Shown: in pieces, positions 34,717-44,168 of the stretch
Layout: each line of letters opens with the position of its first letter
Position numbering within the stretch: position 1 is the stretch's first letter
Assembly (NCBI GenBank): GCA_013202895.1
Contig: JABMPR010000121.1
Location: forward strand, 1 to 52,202
Direction: 5' to 3'
DNA length: 52,202 bases
Origin: a bacterium
Lineage (GTDB): Bacteria; Fidelibacterota; UBA8477; JABMPR01
Made by a program: the position numbers and the translations under genes
Notes under the pieces: model-generated
The model's input: the letters and a program-made list of their open reading frames with translations, nothing else
Told to the model about the DNA's origin: nothing
The model's database searches: none

Positions 34717-35766
34717 CTAGAGCAATGCTACGATTTTTACGACCGACTCTCCATCACCATAGCGTGGTTTCCAAATTAGCGGTTTGGGGAAATTTCGAAG
34801 CAGTACAGGTATTCTATCTAATGTATTTCCAACTAAAATATTCCAACCATCTTCCACCGTTTCAACCCATTCAGTTTCATTCCGAACCGTTAGGCAATGA
34901 GTTTGGTGTAGATAGGCTTCTTTTTGGACGCCACCAGAATCAGTAATAATCATCCGGGAATATTTTTCCAGCATCATCATATCCAGGTAACCAACGGGCT
35001 CAATAATGCGAATATCGCCTGAGATGCGATTGATTAACAACTCGACTCTAGATTTGCTTCTGGGGTGTACAGGGAAAATAACCGGTATATTGCCTTTTGA
35101 GACCTGGTCAAGAATTGTGAGTAATCTCTCATCATGATCCGCATTACTAGGTCGATGAATCGTCATGAGTAAAAATTCGCCCTTTATCAAATTGAGTTGA
35201 TCCAGAATTGTTGATTTTTGTTCAGCTATTTTGGTATAGTTAAGCAGGGCATCCACCATGACATCCCCAACAATATGAACCCCTTTGGAAATGCCTTCTT
35301 TTTTCAGATTTTCTGCGGCAACCTGGGTCGGGACAAACAGTAGATCCGAGAGCACATCTGTAACAATCCGGTTAATCTCTTCTGGCATTTCGCGATTATA
35401 AGATCTTAACCCGGCTTCTATATGAACAATTTTGACATGCAATTTTGCCGCAGCCAAAGCCCCAGCGATGGTGGCATTGGTATCACCATAAACAATTACA
35501 TAATCCGGCTTTTCTTTGATAATAATTTGCTCAATGCCAATGAGGGCAGCCGCTGTCTGTGCGGCATGAGTCCCAGATCCAACACCTAAATTATAATCAG
35601 GTTGGGGTATGGCCATCTCTTCGAAAAAGATTTTGGCCATATTGTCATCATAATGTTGACCAGTATTTACAAGAATCTCAGTATGGCCCGCATTCCGCAA
35701 AGCATGGGAAACGACTGAAGCTTTCACAAATTGGGGACGAGCACCTATAATGGTAACTACTTTCAA
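34717..35766 (-). CDS. wecB: UDP-N-acetylglucosamine 2-epimerase (non-hydrolysing)
   Basis: A 349-residue GT-B-fold enzyme converting UDP-GlcNAc to UDP-ManNAc for surface polysaccharide. Features are IIGARPQFVKA (5-15), VNTGQHYDDNM, VYGDTNATIAG, HIEAGLRSYNREMPEEINRI, GDVMVDALL, HRPSNAD and ITDSGGVQKEA with the catalytic His/Glu set. It starts at TTG in the codon run giving MKVVTIIGARPQF. It has no adjacent wecC. It stands at the edge of the polysaccharide locus. Confidence 0.95.
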   Translation of the reverse strand: MKVVTIIGARPQFVKASVVSHALRNAGHTEILVNTGQHYDDNMAKIFFEEMAIPQPDYNLGVGSGTHAAQTAAALIGIEQIIIKEKPDYVIVYGDTNATIAGALAAAKLHVKIVHIEAGLRSYNREMPEEINRIVTDVLSDLLFVPTQVAAENLKKEGISKGVHIVGDVMVDALLNYTKIAEQKSTILDQLNLIKGEFLLMTIHRPSNADHDERLLTILDQVSKGNIPVIFPVHPRSKSRVELLINRISGDIRIIEPVGYLDMMMLEKYSRMIITDSGGVQKEAYLHQTHCLTVRNETEWVETVEDGWNILVGNTLDRIPVLLRNFPKPLIWKPRYGDGESVVKIVALL

Positions 35767-36479
35767 TTTCTATTGTATTCCTAAATGTTAGCTACGCTGT
35801 TAATAAAACTGATTATTTTCATATTTACCTAACAAGATCACTAATCATCAACTTCATAAATTGTTCCAAGCCCGGAATCTTTATTTTAATTAAAAATCAA
35901 ACACCCTAAACAAAAATCCCAAAATTCAGAGTAGATAATGGAATGAACAGGTCTTGAATGATACTAATAATATTAGAATGGCAAAGTTAATACTCTGCCG
36001 TCTTAAAAAAAATCTGATTATTATTAGCCGAAAAAATCAACGCTCTTGGGGTGTTAAATACACTTAAACAATCCCAATTAGAATATGTGTATTTGATCAC
36101 CTGAAGAAAATATCGTTAAGTCATATAGCTTTTATATTACTTGAAAAATATCACATTTTTAAAGTTTTTAGAATGTTCAAAAACTCAGGAAGGTATCCAG
36201 GTCTGTTTATTATCTGGGTCTGAAGCGAATACTCATCAAATACCAATATTTAGATAATATTGTTTACATCTGACTATTAGTTATAGATAATAAAACTCAT
36301 TTAAATTGATTGACATGGATTGTCCGACTGAGTAATCTGATGGAAAAGCAGACTCAAGTAATTGCATATTATAAGCATAATTTATTTGATACTTTTCTTT
36401 TTGGTTTTTTAAACGTTGTCTTGACTATTAGTTGAAAAAGCGAATTGTCTCGGAAACTTGTTATAAGGAGTTTCAGAAA
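35767..36479. other. AT-rich intergenic region, no confident gene
   Basis: About 700 bases of AT-rich sequence between the wecB start (on -) and the deacetylase gene (on +). I see no convincing full gene, tRNA or terminator. A stop-to-stop stretch of about 30 codons on - (36151-36243) reads like coding sequence (FDEYSLQTQIINRPGYLPEF) and could be a decayed gene, but it is too short to assign. Confidence 0.5.
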
Positions 36480-37613
36480 ATGATTAACATTCTGTATTCT
36501 AATGATTACGAGGTTTTCCTTGGTGGAAATTACGCTTCGGAAACTGAGGTTCTTATAAAGACCACGGAAGATGTATTGTCAGCCTGTGATGATATTGGAG
36601 TGCCCATGACACTATTCTGTGATTTGGCATGCCTATGGCGTTATCGTGAATTTGGATATAATGAGTTTCCTGATGCTGCCGAAAATCAATTGAAAGAAGC
36701 GATCATCCGTGAACATGATGTTCAGACACACATTCATCCTCATTGGTTTGATACCGACATTACATTCAGCGAGAGGGGTTTCTCAGAGTATAGTTTTGAC
36801 CTTTCAAAATTTCTATTGGGAAATTGGGTTCCCAAGGATGAATCTACATTGCAAGATTTTTGCGTCAAAATATTTAAACGAGCTAAAACCCATCTTGAGG
36901 ATTTATTCGTTCCACTAAATCCAAATTACCGCTGCATGGCTTTCCGGGCTGGTGGATATGGTATCCAACCTAACACCAGACAAATATTTGACGCACTTGA
37001 AGACGTTGGGTACTTAATTGATTCATCTATTGTACCTGGTATGGTAAGTGAAACCAATGTCAATCGTATCGATTTTTCCGCTGCACCACAAATGGGCAAT
37101 TATTTTGTTTCACCCGAATCGGATTTTAAAGGGGATTCGGATATGGGTATGTTTGAGATTCCTGTATTAGCACTCAGACAAAACGATGCGAGTTGGATAC
37201 TTGCTAAATCTTTTGTAAGAAAGCTACTAAAGTATATTATAAACCAAACCAAGCCGAACCGAATGGGGTACCCCGTCCAAAGTAACGGTTCAGGTGGAAA
37301 AGGGGAAACCAGATTCAGACAAGTATTAGATGAAGTAGAAAAAGTACGAAAGGGCTGGTTTATGCTAGAGTTGGGTGCAGATGTAAATCTAATGGTCGAC
37401 GCAACTAGACAGTACATTAAATGTTATGGTAATAGCGAAACGGATCTTTATTTTTCATTCAGCTGTCATTCCAAAACTACTTACCCAGATGCCCTGGATG
37501 CTCTGAAAAGATACCATGGTCAGCTTGAAAAAATTTATGGTGAGCAACTCAAAGCGATAACTTTTCAAGAAGCAGGACATAAATTGAAATTATCCGGCGG
37601 TCTGTCAAATTGA
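36480..37613 (+). CDS. Polysaccharide-deacetylase-like protein
   Basis: The start at ATG 36480 follows AAGGAG (36465-36470); a TTG 16 codons earlier has no such site. The 377-residue product starts MINILYSNDYEVFLGGNYAS and has features of divergent NodB-type deacetylases: an HxH-containing segment VQTHIHPHWFD, the MAFRAGGYGIQP strand-loop and LIDSSIVPGM. The family removes acetyl or formyl groups from surface polysaccharides or lipid intermediates. The catalytic Asp early in NodB proteins is not obvious (the segment around CDLACLWRY may hold it). It overlaps the AAC(3)-like gene by 4 bases (TTGA), which suggests deacetylation and reacetylation of the same amino sugar. That is inference. Confidence 0.75.
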   Translation: MINILYSNDYEVFLGGNYASETEVLIKTTEDVLSACDDIGVPMTLFCDLACLWRYREFGYNEFPDAAENQLKEAIIREHDVQTHIHPHWFDTDITFSERGFSEYSFDLSKFLLGNWVPKDESTLQDFCVKIFKRAKTHLEDLFVPLNPNYRCMAFRAGGYGIQPNTRQIFDALEDVGYLIDSSIVPGMVSETNVNRIDFSAAPQMGNYFVSPESDFKGDSDMGMFEIPVLALRQNDASWILAKSFVRKLLKYIINQTKPNRMGYPVQSNGSGGKGETRFRQVLDEVEKVRKGWFMLELGADVNLMVDATRQYIKCYGNSETDLYFSFSCHSKTTYPDALDALKRYHGQLEKIYGEQLKAITFQEAGHKLKLSGGLSN

Positions 37614-38572
37614 ATAAAATATCAACCCTAGCAAAAAGCCTAATACCACACTCCGTTCGATCTGCCATCCGTCCATTTAACAATTGGATACGCTCAAAGT
37701 TGAGAATAGCCAAACGCATAGGTATGAAAAAACTCTCAATTCAGCATCTCAAATCTGATCTTTTGTCTATTGGTATCAACGAAGGAGATGCCATAATGGT
37801 TCACTCTTCTTTATCCAGCATTGGAAATGTTGAGGGCGGAGCAGAAACAATAGTCAAGAGTCTTTTAGACACGGTGACAAGTAGTGGAACTCTTATGATG
37901 CCTTGTTATAGCTCTGCTGAAGACATCCAGTCAGGGATGACCGAAGGCAGATTTGTTGACCTGCGCAAGCTCAAATCTGAGATGGGAAAAATTACTGAGG
38001 TTTTTCGAACTTGGCCAGAGGTCGTAAGAAGTTCTCATCCTTTTTCTTCAGTCTGCGCATGGGGACACGCTGCAAAACACATGACTTCTGGACACGCTTC
38101 AAATCCCTACATTTGTCATGCTGAGTCACCCATGGGACGCATTATAGAAAATAATGTCAAGATAGTGGGGATAGGTGTAACAATAACTGTTGGAATGGCA
38201 GTATCGCACAATCTTGAGGATACTGATGAACCCTTTCCTATAGAGGTTCATGCCCCTCCATTTCAAGTGAAATATATAGATGCTGCTGGAAATTCCGTCT
38301 CGAGAGAGGTAATTAGATTTGATCCCGTTGTTTCTGCGACGCGCATTGGTTTACCAGGTACTGAATGGATTTGCGAGATGCTTACTAAACATTTTACTAA
38401 ATTGGGAATCATGCAGCACTTCCGTTTTGGCAATGCTGATTCCTGGGTTATGGATGCAAAGACTGTTTTTGGAGAGTTAAAACGACTGGCCCAAAAAGGT
38501 ATAACTATTTATCTAACAGAGGATGAATGGAAATCGATGAATTCAGGAGATAAAAGCATAAATTCCTGGTAA
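37610..38572 (+). CDS. AAC(3)-family N-acetyltransferase in polysaccharide locus
   Basis: A 320-residue protein starting at TTG overlapped with the previous stop. From residue about 40 it matches the aminoglycoside 3-N-acetyltransferase family: IMVHSSLSSIGNVEGGAETI, GTLMMPCYS, RSSHPFSSVCAWG, SPMGRIIENNVKIVGIGV. The family acetylates amino groups using acetyl-CoA. Many members lie in O-antigen or capsule clusters and act on sugars, and this context (deacetylase partner, wecB nearby) points that way; resistance is not supported. A later ATG (at 37723) is possible, since the first 38 residues are basic and outside the domain. Confidence 0.85.
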   Translation: MNKISTLAKSLIPHSVRSAIRPFNNWIRSKLRIAKRIGMKKLSIQHLKSDLLSIGINEGDAIMVHSSLSSIGNVEGGAETIVKSLLDTVTSSGTLMMPCYSSAEDIQSGMTEGRFVDLRKLKSEMGKITEVFRTWPEVVRSSHPFSSVCAWGHAAKHMTSGHASNPYICHAESPMGRIIENNVKIVGIGVTITVGMAVSHNLEDTDEPFPIEVHAPPFQVKYIDAAGNSVSREVIRFDPVVSATRIGLPGTEWICEMLTKHFTKLGIMQHFRFGNADSWVMDAKTVFGELKRLAQKGITIYLTEDEWKSMNSGDKSINSW

Positions 38573-38659
38573 ATTCCGTTTCAAATATTTTCTGCAACTG
38601 ATGTTCGATCACCTAAAACCAGAACATTTTCAGAATACCCAGTTAGAATATCCAAACTA

Positions 38660-39100
38660 TCAACTGTGAGCACCATTTAAATCAAAAGGTGAGCCGGTGA
38701 TGTAGCTTATATCTCTTAAAAATTTAACAGTTTTAAGAATATCAATCGGTTTACAAGAAAACCGGCTAGTATTTGAGAGATATTTACTTTTTTTATACTC
38801 TTCGAGAACTGAATTAATCAAACCCAGCTCAGAATAACCTAATCTAATGTTGTCAATCGTAATATTAAGAGATGCGTTCTCTGCTACCAGTGATGAGATG
38901 CATCCGCTACTGCCAATGATTTTGACATCTCCAACAACACCGATTTTGATGCAGCCGTAATGATTAATATCTCATTTCCATTCTGTTATTTTATGACCAA
39001 CGTAATTTAGAATCACCATAGGTCCAGCTAGAACCCGCGGCTGCAAATAGAATAATATGCTCGCTATTAAGCTTACCATTTCTTTTTCGTCTCATAGAGT
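38660..39100 (-). pseudogene. Decayed short-chain dehydrogenase/reductase (SDR)
   Basis: Translated on -, the stretch 38660-38971 ends in NITIDNIRLGYSELGLI ... FLRDISYITGSPFDLNGA. This matches the C-terminal part of SDR enzymes: LNIxxNxIRLGY, then FLxxxxYITGSxxDxNGG. A stop (38972-38974) interrupts this frame, and upstream another frame shows LFAAAGSSWTYGDSKLRWS, similar to the SDR Ser-Tyr-Lys region. The pieces imply at least one frameshift and one stop. I see no N-terminal NAD-binding motif. I conclude it is a broken sugar- or lipid-modifying dehydrogenase of the polysaccharide locus. The boundaries are approximate. Confidence 0.55.
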
Positions 39101-39422
39101 AGCATCGGGATATTACCACCACTGGTATTTGCGTATTAATCTATGCTAGTCAATACCTTCTCTCGGGGGAGATTAATTATTATGGTCGTTTTTACAAAAA
39201 CAGCCATCGAGACGCTCTAAGAAATTGATTGTTTTTCTATTTGACTGGAACTAACATGAAGTCAGTTTCAATTGAGGTGGGAAATATGCTGTATGTCTTG
39301 CGTAAATTCTTTAAAAAAAATAGTATCAGGTCTTCAGACTATTCGAAGTCAGATAAACAAATTCAACTATGTTTAATAAATAAAATATCCATGGAACAAT
39401 GAAAACAAAGGGGGAAATAGTT
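39101..39422. other. Upstream region of the DUF2341 gene, nothing clear
   Basis: AT-rich, with the frame of the decayed SDR fading out on - and only the presumed promoter and ribosome-binding region of the next + gene. No hairpin or other gene was recognised. Confidence 0.4.
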
Positions 39423-40826
39423 GTGAGAATATTATCAATGTTTTGTGGGTGTGTTTTATTGAACCTGATTTTAATATATCCTAGTAAAATGTGTTTTGGC
39501 GAAAATTATATACAAGAAATTTCAGTCAACAATGAGCAGAATCCAGATGCACTGTTTAATTATCAAATATTAATTACTCTAACCCCAGAAAATTTCGATT
39601 ACTCTAGTTCGACAATCAATGGAAGAGATATTAGGTTCTATGATCAGATTGGCGAAACTTACCTCCCTTATTGGATAGAGACATGGGAAGTAGATAATAA
39701 TAGTATGATACATGTTAAATTACCAATTATACCTGCAAATGCGAACGTCCTCCTCTTTTTATCCTATGGTGATACCACCAGGCAAAGCGAGGCAAACGGT
39801 GACAATGTGTTTGATTTTTTCGATGATTTCGAAGGATTTGAATTAAACCTGGATAAATGGAACATTATAGAAAACGAGGGTCTGATTCTTGTGGAAGAGG
39901 GTATGTTAGTTCTCAAGCGACCTGTAGGTGGTAATCTTATAAACATCGAAAGTTTTTTGACACTCACAGGTGCAAAAATTATCGAGTATGAGCAAATGTA
40001 TTCGCCAAGCGACTATTACTACAGTTCCGTGTATTACGGATCGTCCCCAAATATCTCTTCAATCGGGTATTCCATTTTGGCGTTTGAAAGTTATGAATAT
40101 GAATCAGCCCTTTATACTGGTGAGGTCAAGATCGCACCTAGATGCAGAGCACATTCAAGTACGGAGGGGGACATTATAGTCGATCCACCTCCAATCACTT
40201 TGTTCAAAGAAAAATTCATAGTTTCTGATGGATATCTACAACGCGTTTTGAACGATATGCCAAATGAAATATCCACAAGATACCATGGAGTATCAAGCGG
40301 TAAAATTGGAATGCATACTTCGTCAACAGATTCTACATGGAATTTTGATACGAAAACTTGGACGGATTACATATTTGTGCGAAAATACAGCTCTTTAGAA
40401 CCTATTGTGTCTCTTGGTGAAGTTTTGTATGTTTCGTCTCAAGAAGAAAATGAACAGATTTATAATTATAATCTGGACTATGACTCTAATAACGAAGGTA
40501 GTGCTGATATTCTAGACATCAAGAATCTTATTACAAAGGGGAGATTTAGTTTTAATTCTTTTAATTACCCAAACCCTTTCAATGCACAAACATCTATAAA
40601 TTTCTATTTACCTGTTGAAATGCATGCTTCATTAAAAATCATTGATATTAGGGGTAGACAAATTCGATTCCTTTATGAAAATGAACATGGTGTGCTTGGT
40701 AATCATTCAATAGTCTGGGATGGAAAGAATGATCAGGGGAAACTAGTTGAAAGCGGTGTTTATTTTTCTGTGATTAACACTAACAATGCATATTCTGAAA
40801 TAAACCAAGTCATTTTATTGAAATAG
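39423..40826 (+). CDS. Secreted DUF2341 protein with NYPNPFN C-terminal domain
   Basis: I favour the GTG start at 39423 since AAAGGGGGAA lies 8 bases upstream; an ATG at 39399 in the same frame is the alternative. The 467-residue protein has a signal sequence, a DUF2341 domain (about 30-120; FNYQILITL, GRDIRFYDQ, LPYWIETW), a long jelly-roll-like middle, and a degenerate calcium loop DYDSNNEGSADILDIKNLIT. The final 87 residues start with NYPNPFN and end SGVYFSVINTNNAYSEINQV. That domain is the FlgD-like/sorting-type end seen in many FCB surface proteins. It sits alone in an AT-rich stretch. The ligand is unknown; a carbohydrate-binding role is suggested by the family. Confidence 0.83.
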   Translation: MRILSMFCGCVLLNLILIYPSKMCFGENYIQEISVNNEQNPDALFNYQILITLTPENFDYSSSTINGRDIRFYDQIGETYLPYWIETWEVDNNSMIHVKLPIIPANANVLLFLSYGDTTRQSEANGDNVFDFFDDFEGFELNLDKWNIIENEGLILVEEGMLVLKRPVGGNLINIESFLTLTGAKIIEYEQMYSPSDYYYSSVYYGSSPNISSIGYSILAFESYEYESALYTGEVKIAPRCRAHSSTEGDIIVDPPPITLFKEKFIVSDGYLQRVLNDMPNEISTRYHGVSSGKIGMHTSSTDSTWNFDTKTWTDYIFVRKYSSLEPIVSLGEVLYVSSQEENEQIYNYNLDYDSNNEGSADILDIKNLITKGRFSFNSFNYPNPFNAQTSINFYLPVEMHASLKIIDIRGRQIRFLYENEHGVLGNHSIVWDGKNDQGKLVESGVYFSVINTNNAYSEINQVILLK

Positions 40827-41113
40827 CAACGACAATATTTTAAGCCATTTCAAATATCTTTTCTGCTTTTGTTTGCGCAACCGGTGCTAATTATTCGTTG
40901 GATGTTCTTCACCAGGAAGGTAGAATCCTACTCCTATAATTATTATTGACCTGACAAATTGCTACCTTGTTTTTTTCCCTTAAGGTGTCTTAATCTCGGT
41001 AATATTTAACCTTGGCTTTTATTTTGAATTCTAATGAAGCTTTTGGTTTTGGTTTTTTTTAGGATTATTGATTGATAATACTATTAATCAAGTCTGCTCT
41101 GATAGTTCTTTCA

Positions 41114-42262
41114 TCAGGGGTGAGGTTGATCAAAATTTCGTGTAAATTTCAGCAGATCAATATCCACATTATTCGACCACCATTTACCAACCTCACTAAC
41201 TGTTGCAAACCAAGGATTTTCGTTTGCCAATAGCTCCAATACGTTTCTATACACCGCCCAAAAGCCAGGATAGTCCCTGGTATGTGGGTGCCAGGACAAG
41301 GTCAAAACCCCACCCACTTTTTTTATCTCCTGGACCAATATTTCGATATACTCAAATGCGTTCTTCTCATTTAACCGCATACCCTTCTTAGAAGCCAACA
41401 ATGCACCATCTTGAGCTATCAACGGAATTTGCAGCAGAGGTAATTGTTCTCCCGCATTTACATCAAAACAAAGGAAGGGATACGATGTACCGCGTCGGAA
41501 ACCAACATTATCGTTAAAACCAATCGTACTATCATACTCAAAACCAGCCAATGATTGGACTCTGTGAGTATGAATTGGATCATATTTAAGAAAATGTTGC
41601 CTGACACTTTGAATCGAATGACCCAAAACACTTTCAATTTGTTCCTTTTGAAATTTCATTTCGTCAAGGTCTGCATGGGCATTCCAGGATGGGTGCAAGC
41701 CGATTTCCCAGCCTTCTGCGTCAAACAGGCGCATGAGTTCTGCTACACTTATGGATTTGCCTTGGAAATTAATTTCCTGGTTATATTTATACATGCAATC
41801 TGAATTATGGATTTTTCTCACCTGTTCCGGTGCAAAAAAGAATGTAGAGCGAGCATTATATTGCTTCTCTAAAGCTATCCAATCTTCGAATTTGCAGACT
41901 TGATCATCTTTGCCAAAAAGACCTGCTATTGCGCTTATTTTGTGATTAAAAATCAACCGTATGGTCTCTGCTGAACGCAAGGAACGAGTTTTCATTATGT
42001 TCGAGATGCTCCGAAGATTCTGAGACAAATTAAACTTAGAAACAACATCAACATCATGGGTCAAGCAAACTGCGAATGTTTTATCCCCAGGCCAAGTTGG
42101 TTTATCATTTTCAAGGTTCCAGGTTTTATCAATCACTGGCTGATAGAGTTCACCTGTTTGATTTAGTGGGTTATGGGCAAAATCAGGTACTGACGTTTCA
42201 TTTGGGAGGGGCTCATAAGCGCCAGTGAGTAAGCGATAAAAATCCCGTTTTGCTATGCTCAT
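41114..42262 (-). CDS. Polysaccharide-deacetylase-type protein
   Basis: A 382-residue protein with CLTHDVDVVSKF (residues 65-76, the NodB-type T-H-D start of the catalytic domain), GLHPSWNAH (HxxxxH-like metal site region), VRQHFLKYD, YDSTIGFNDNVGFRRGTSYPF, and a C-terminal LTLSWHPHTRD. These are features of the polysaccharide deacetylase superfamily as found in capsule and exopolysaccharide clusters. It likely acts on an amino sugar or on a lipid-linked glycan. It overlaps the GNAT gene stop by 4 bases. Confidence 0.85.
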   Translation of the reverse strand: MSIAKRDFYRLLTGAYEPLPNETSVPDFAHNPLNQTGELYQPVIDKTWNLENDKPTWPGDKTFAVCLTHDVDVVSKFNLSQNLRSISNIMKTRSLRSAETIRLIFNHKISAIAGLFGKDDQVCKFEDWIALEKQYNARSTFFFAPEQVRKIHNSDCMYKYNQEINFQGKSISVAELMRLFDAEGWEIGLHPSWNAHADLDEMKFQKEQIESVLGHSIQSVRQHFLKYDPIHTHRVQSLAGFEYDSTIGFNDNVGFRRGTSYPFLCFDVNAGEQLPLLQIPLIAQDGALLASKKGMRLNEKNAFEYIEILVQEIKKVGGVLTLSWHPHTRDYPGFWAVYRNVLELLANENPWFATVSEVGKWWSNNVDIDLLKFTRNFDQPHP

Positions 42263-43407
42263 TCGTTACGCCTCGCAACATATGGTCGTCCCTCTTTCAC
42301 TAGATCTGTAAGATACCAATGCTGATTATCCCAAAGATCTTGATCCGTTTTAATAACATCGGAGACAAAAACAAACAATTGGGTTGGCTGAGTACTTTTT
42401 TTAACAGAAAATAAATCGGAAAAATTAATCAACTTCCCTGCCTTAAGCATTTCCGCCAGGAATGAATGTCTGCTCGGTATATAGCATTTAATTAGTGTGA
42501 AGGATTTGTCCTGTCCAATAAGCTTGAGCTTGTTAAGCATTGACATAAATATGGTTTTAAGCTTCCTGTCAGCCAAAATATCAACAATATGGATGGTCTT
42601 TGATTGTGTTGTGTAAATAATATACCCTTTTAAAGAGTCGCCTTCGTAGCAACATAAGTATTTGTGGACAAGATAAGGATTCTCATTGATGCGCCATTTT
42701 AAATACTTAGCCGTCCGGTCAACAGTTATGCCATAGTGACTGGCATTTTGTTTCCATAATAATTCAATTTGCTCCAGAGGGGCTTCTTCCTCTGAGTGCA
42801 GCTTAAATGATCGCTCTTGATTTTCTTTTGTGGGTGATGAAAATCTGAAGATTACGTGTGTAAATATCGATGCGATTGTCCACCCTATCCAGGATATTCG
42901 GTTTATTGGACCAGGAAGATTTGATTTTATCTCCTGGCGGAGTTGATCCTTATCAAGCCAACAGCTGTATGCCGCCCAGTAATCAAAAGCACGATATCCC
43001 AGTTTTTGGCGAACTTTTCCGGGAGCTCCTTTGGCTACGTCACCAGTTGTGGTAAAAAAGAGTTGAAATTTTTCCTTTGCTTTTTCGAAATATTTCTGTT
43101 CGTGAAAAAAATACATACCTTTTCCCCTAAAATCCGGGTGACTCATGCAATTTTCAGTTTTCCCGGCTAAATAGGTTTTACCCCAGAAACTAATTGGTGT
43201 CGGTATGAGACTATATTGTCCGATAAGCTGATCATCTAGGGGGCGCTCATCATCAAATTCCAGCCAGATACTGCCTGGTCCATGCCAGGTATTTTTCCAC
43301 TCCCAGGCATATTCCTCAAGGTTCCTATGCGTACGGGTTATCATATTATAGAGATGATTGATATGAACATCATCTCCTGCCTGGTATTTTCGGCTGAATC
43401 TACTCAT
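42259..43407 (-). CDS. GNAT-superfamily acyltransferase
   Basis: A 382-residue protein with a GNAT-type core in the first half: SIWLEFDDERPLDDQLIGQY, NCMSHPDFRGKGMYFFHEQKYF (motif A-like with RGKGM), and FTTTGDVAKGAPGKVRQKLGYRAFDYW. The second half is a duplicate-like or partner domain (LLWKQNASHYGITVDRTAKYLKWRINENP). This layout is seen in GNAT proteins of exopolysaccharide loci and in FemAB-like proteins. It is likely to add an acyl group to an amino sugar. The gene is translationally tied to cysH (8-base overlap) and to the deacetylase (4-base overlap). Confidence 0.72.
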   Translation of the reverse strand: MSRFSRKYQAGDDVHINHLYNMITRTHRNLEEYAWEWKNTWHGPGSIWLEFDDERPLDDQLIGQYSLIPTPISFWGKTYLAGKTENCMSHPDFRGKGMYFFHEQKYFEKAKEKFQLFFTTTGDVAKGAPGKVRQKLGYRAFDYWAAYSCWLDKDQLRQEIKSNLPGPINRISWIGWTIASIFTHVIFRFSSPTKENQERSFKLHSEEEAPLEQIELLWKQNASHYGITVDRTAKYLKWRINENPYLVHKYLCCYEGDSLKGYIIYTTQSKTIHIVDILADRKLKTIFMSMLNKLKLIGQDKSFTLIKCYIPSRHSFLAEMLKAGKLINFSDLFSVKKSTQPTQLFVFVSDVIKTDQDLWDNQHWYLTDLVKEGRPYVARRNE

Positions 43408-44110
43408 TACGGGATTCCGGTACGGAACCTATGTGCAGACCACATTCAATTTTATCTAATCCAACCCATCTTCCGCTTCTCTCATCGCCACCCTTATCTA
43501 CTGGATTGGTACAGGGATAACATCCGATACTGGGGTAAAACTGATCATGGAGAAGATTATATGGTAAATCATTTTTTCGAATGTGAGTCCAACATTGTTC
43601 ACGGGTCCAATTATATAAAGGACTAATTTTGAGCTGTGCCCGGCCATCAATTTCAATGGCCCCAATATTTGACCGAGTTATTGATTGATCCCGGCGATTA
43701 GCCGAGAGCCAGATGGTATCTTCCTGCATGAGCTCTATCAGGGGCTCAACTTTACGATAATAACAACATAAGTCTGGATTGTTACGGTAGGCTTCGGCAC
43801 CAAGCAATTCTGTTAGTTCTGCTGCTGTGTGCTGAGGTCCGATCATTTGAATGTTCAAATTCCACTCTTTCATAATTTTCAAGCGCAATTTTAAGGTTTC
43901 TTCAAAGTGATACCCTGTATCTATGAAATAGATGGGAATATCTGGAAAAACATCCTTAACAAAACTAAGCAGAACGATACCGCTATAGCCAAAAGCCGTG
44001 CTCATCATGAGCTTATCACCCACTTCCCTCTGGGCGATTGAAATAATTTCACCAGGTTCGTTCCCCTCAAACAAGGGGCTTAACCTGGACACTAAATCTT
44101 TTTTATTCAT
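43400..44110 (-). CDS. cysH: Phosphoadenylyl/adenylyl-sulfate reductase
   Basis: A 236-residue PAPS/APS reductase. It has the PP-loop fold start LMMSTAFGYSGIVLLSFV, IDTGYHFEETL, the Cys pair in DLCCYYRKVEPL, the CxxC in SIGCYPCT, and the catalytic cysteine in IECGLH near the C-terminus. The four Fe-S cysteines (CC ... CxxC) point to the [4Fe-4S] type that uses APS. Its normal task is to make sulfite for cysteine. No ATP sulfurylase, sulfite reductase or sulfate transporter is visible here. Instead it lies in a row with a GNAT protein and a deacetylase, which is unusual. Confidence 0.92.
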   Translation of the reverse strand: MNKKDLVSRLSPLFEGNEPGEIISIAQREVGDKLMMSTAFGYSGIVLLSFVKDVFPDIPIYFIDTGYHFEETLKLRLKIMKEWNLNIQMIGPQHTAAELTELLGAEAYRNNPDLCCYYRKVEPLIELMQEDTIWLSANRRDQSITRSNIGAIEIDGRAQLKISPLYNWTREQCWTHIRKNDLPYNLLHDQFYPSIGCYPCTNPVDKGGDERSGRWVGLDKIECGLHIGSVPESRNE

Positions 44111-44168
44111 CAGCTTGAATCACCACAGAAGTGCTAGAATCCTCAGGAAACTGTCGGTCAAAACCGAG

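Noticed and set aside
36151-36243. Short coding-like stretch (FDEYSLQTQIINRPGYL) on -
   Set aside because: About 30 codons only, no start context and no identifiable family.
37610-38572. AAC(3) homology as an antibiotic-resistance gene
   Set aside because: The gene is in a sugar-modification locus and coupled to a deacetylase-like gene; the family includes many glycan enzymes. Resistance is not supported.
40827-41113. Possible small ORF reading GVGFYLPGEEHPTNN on - in the gap
   Set aside because: Under 25 codons, ends in a stop, and no ribosome-binding site or family match.
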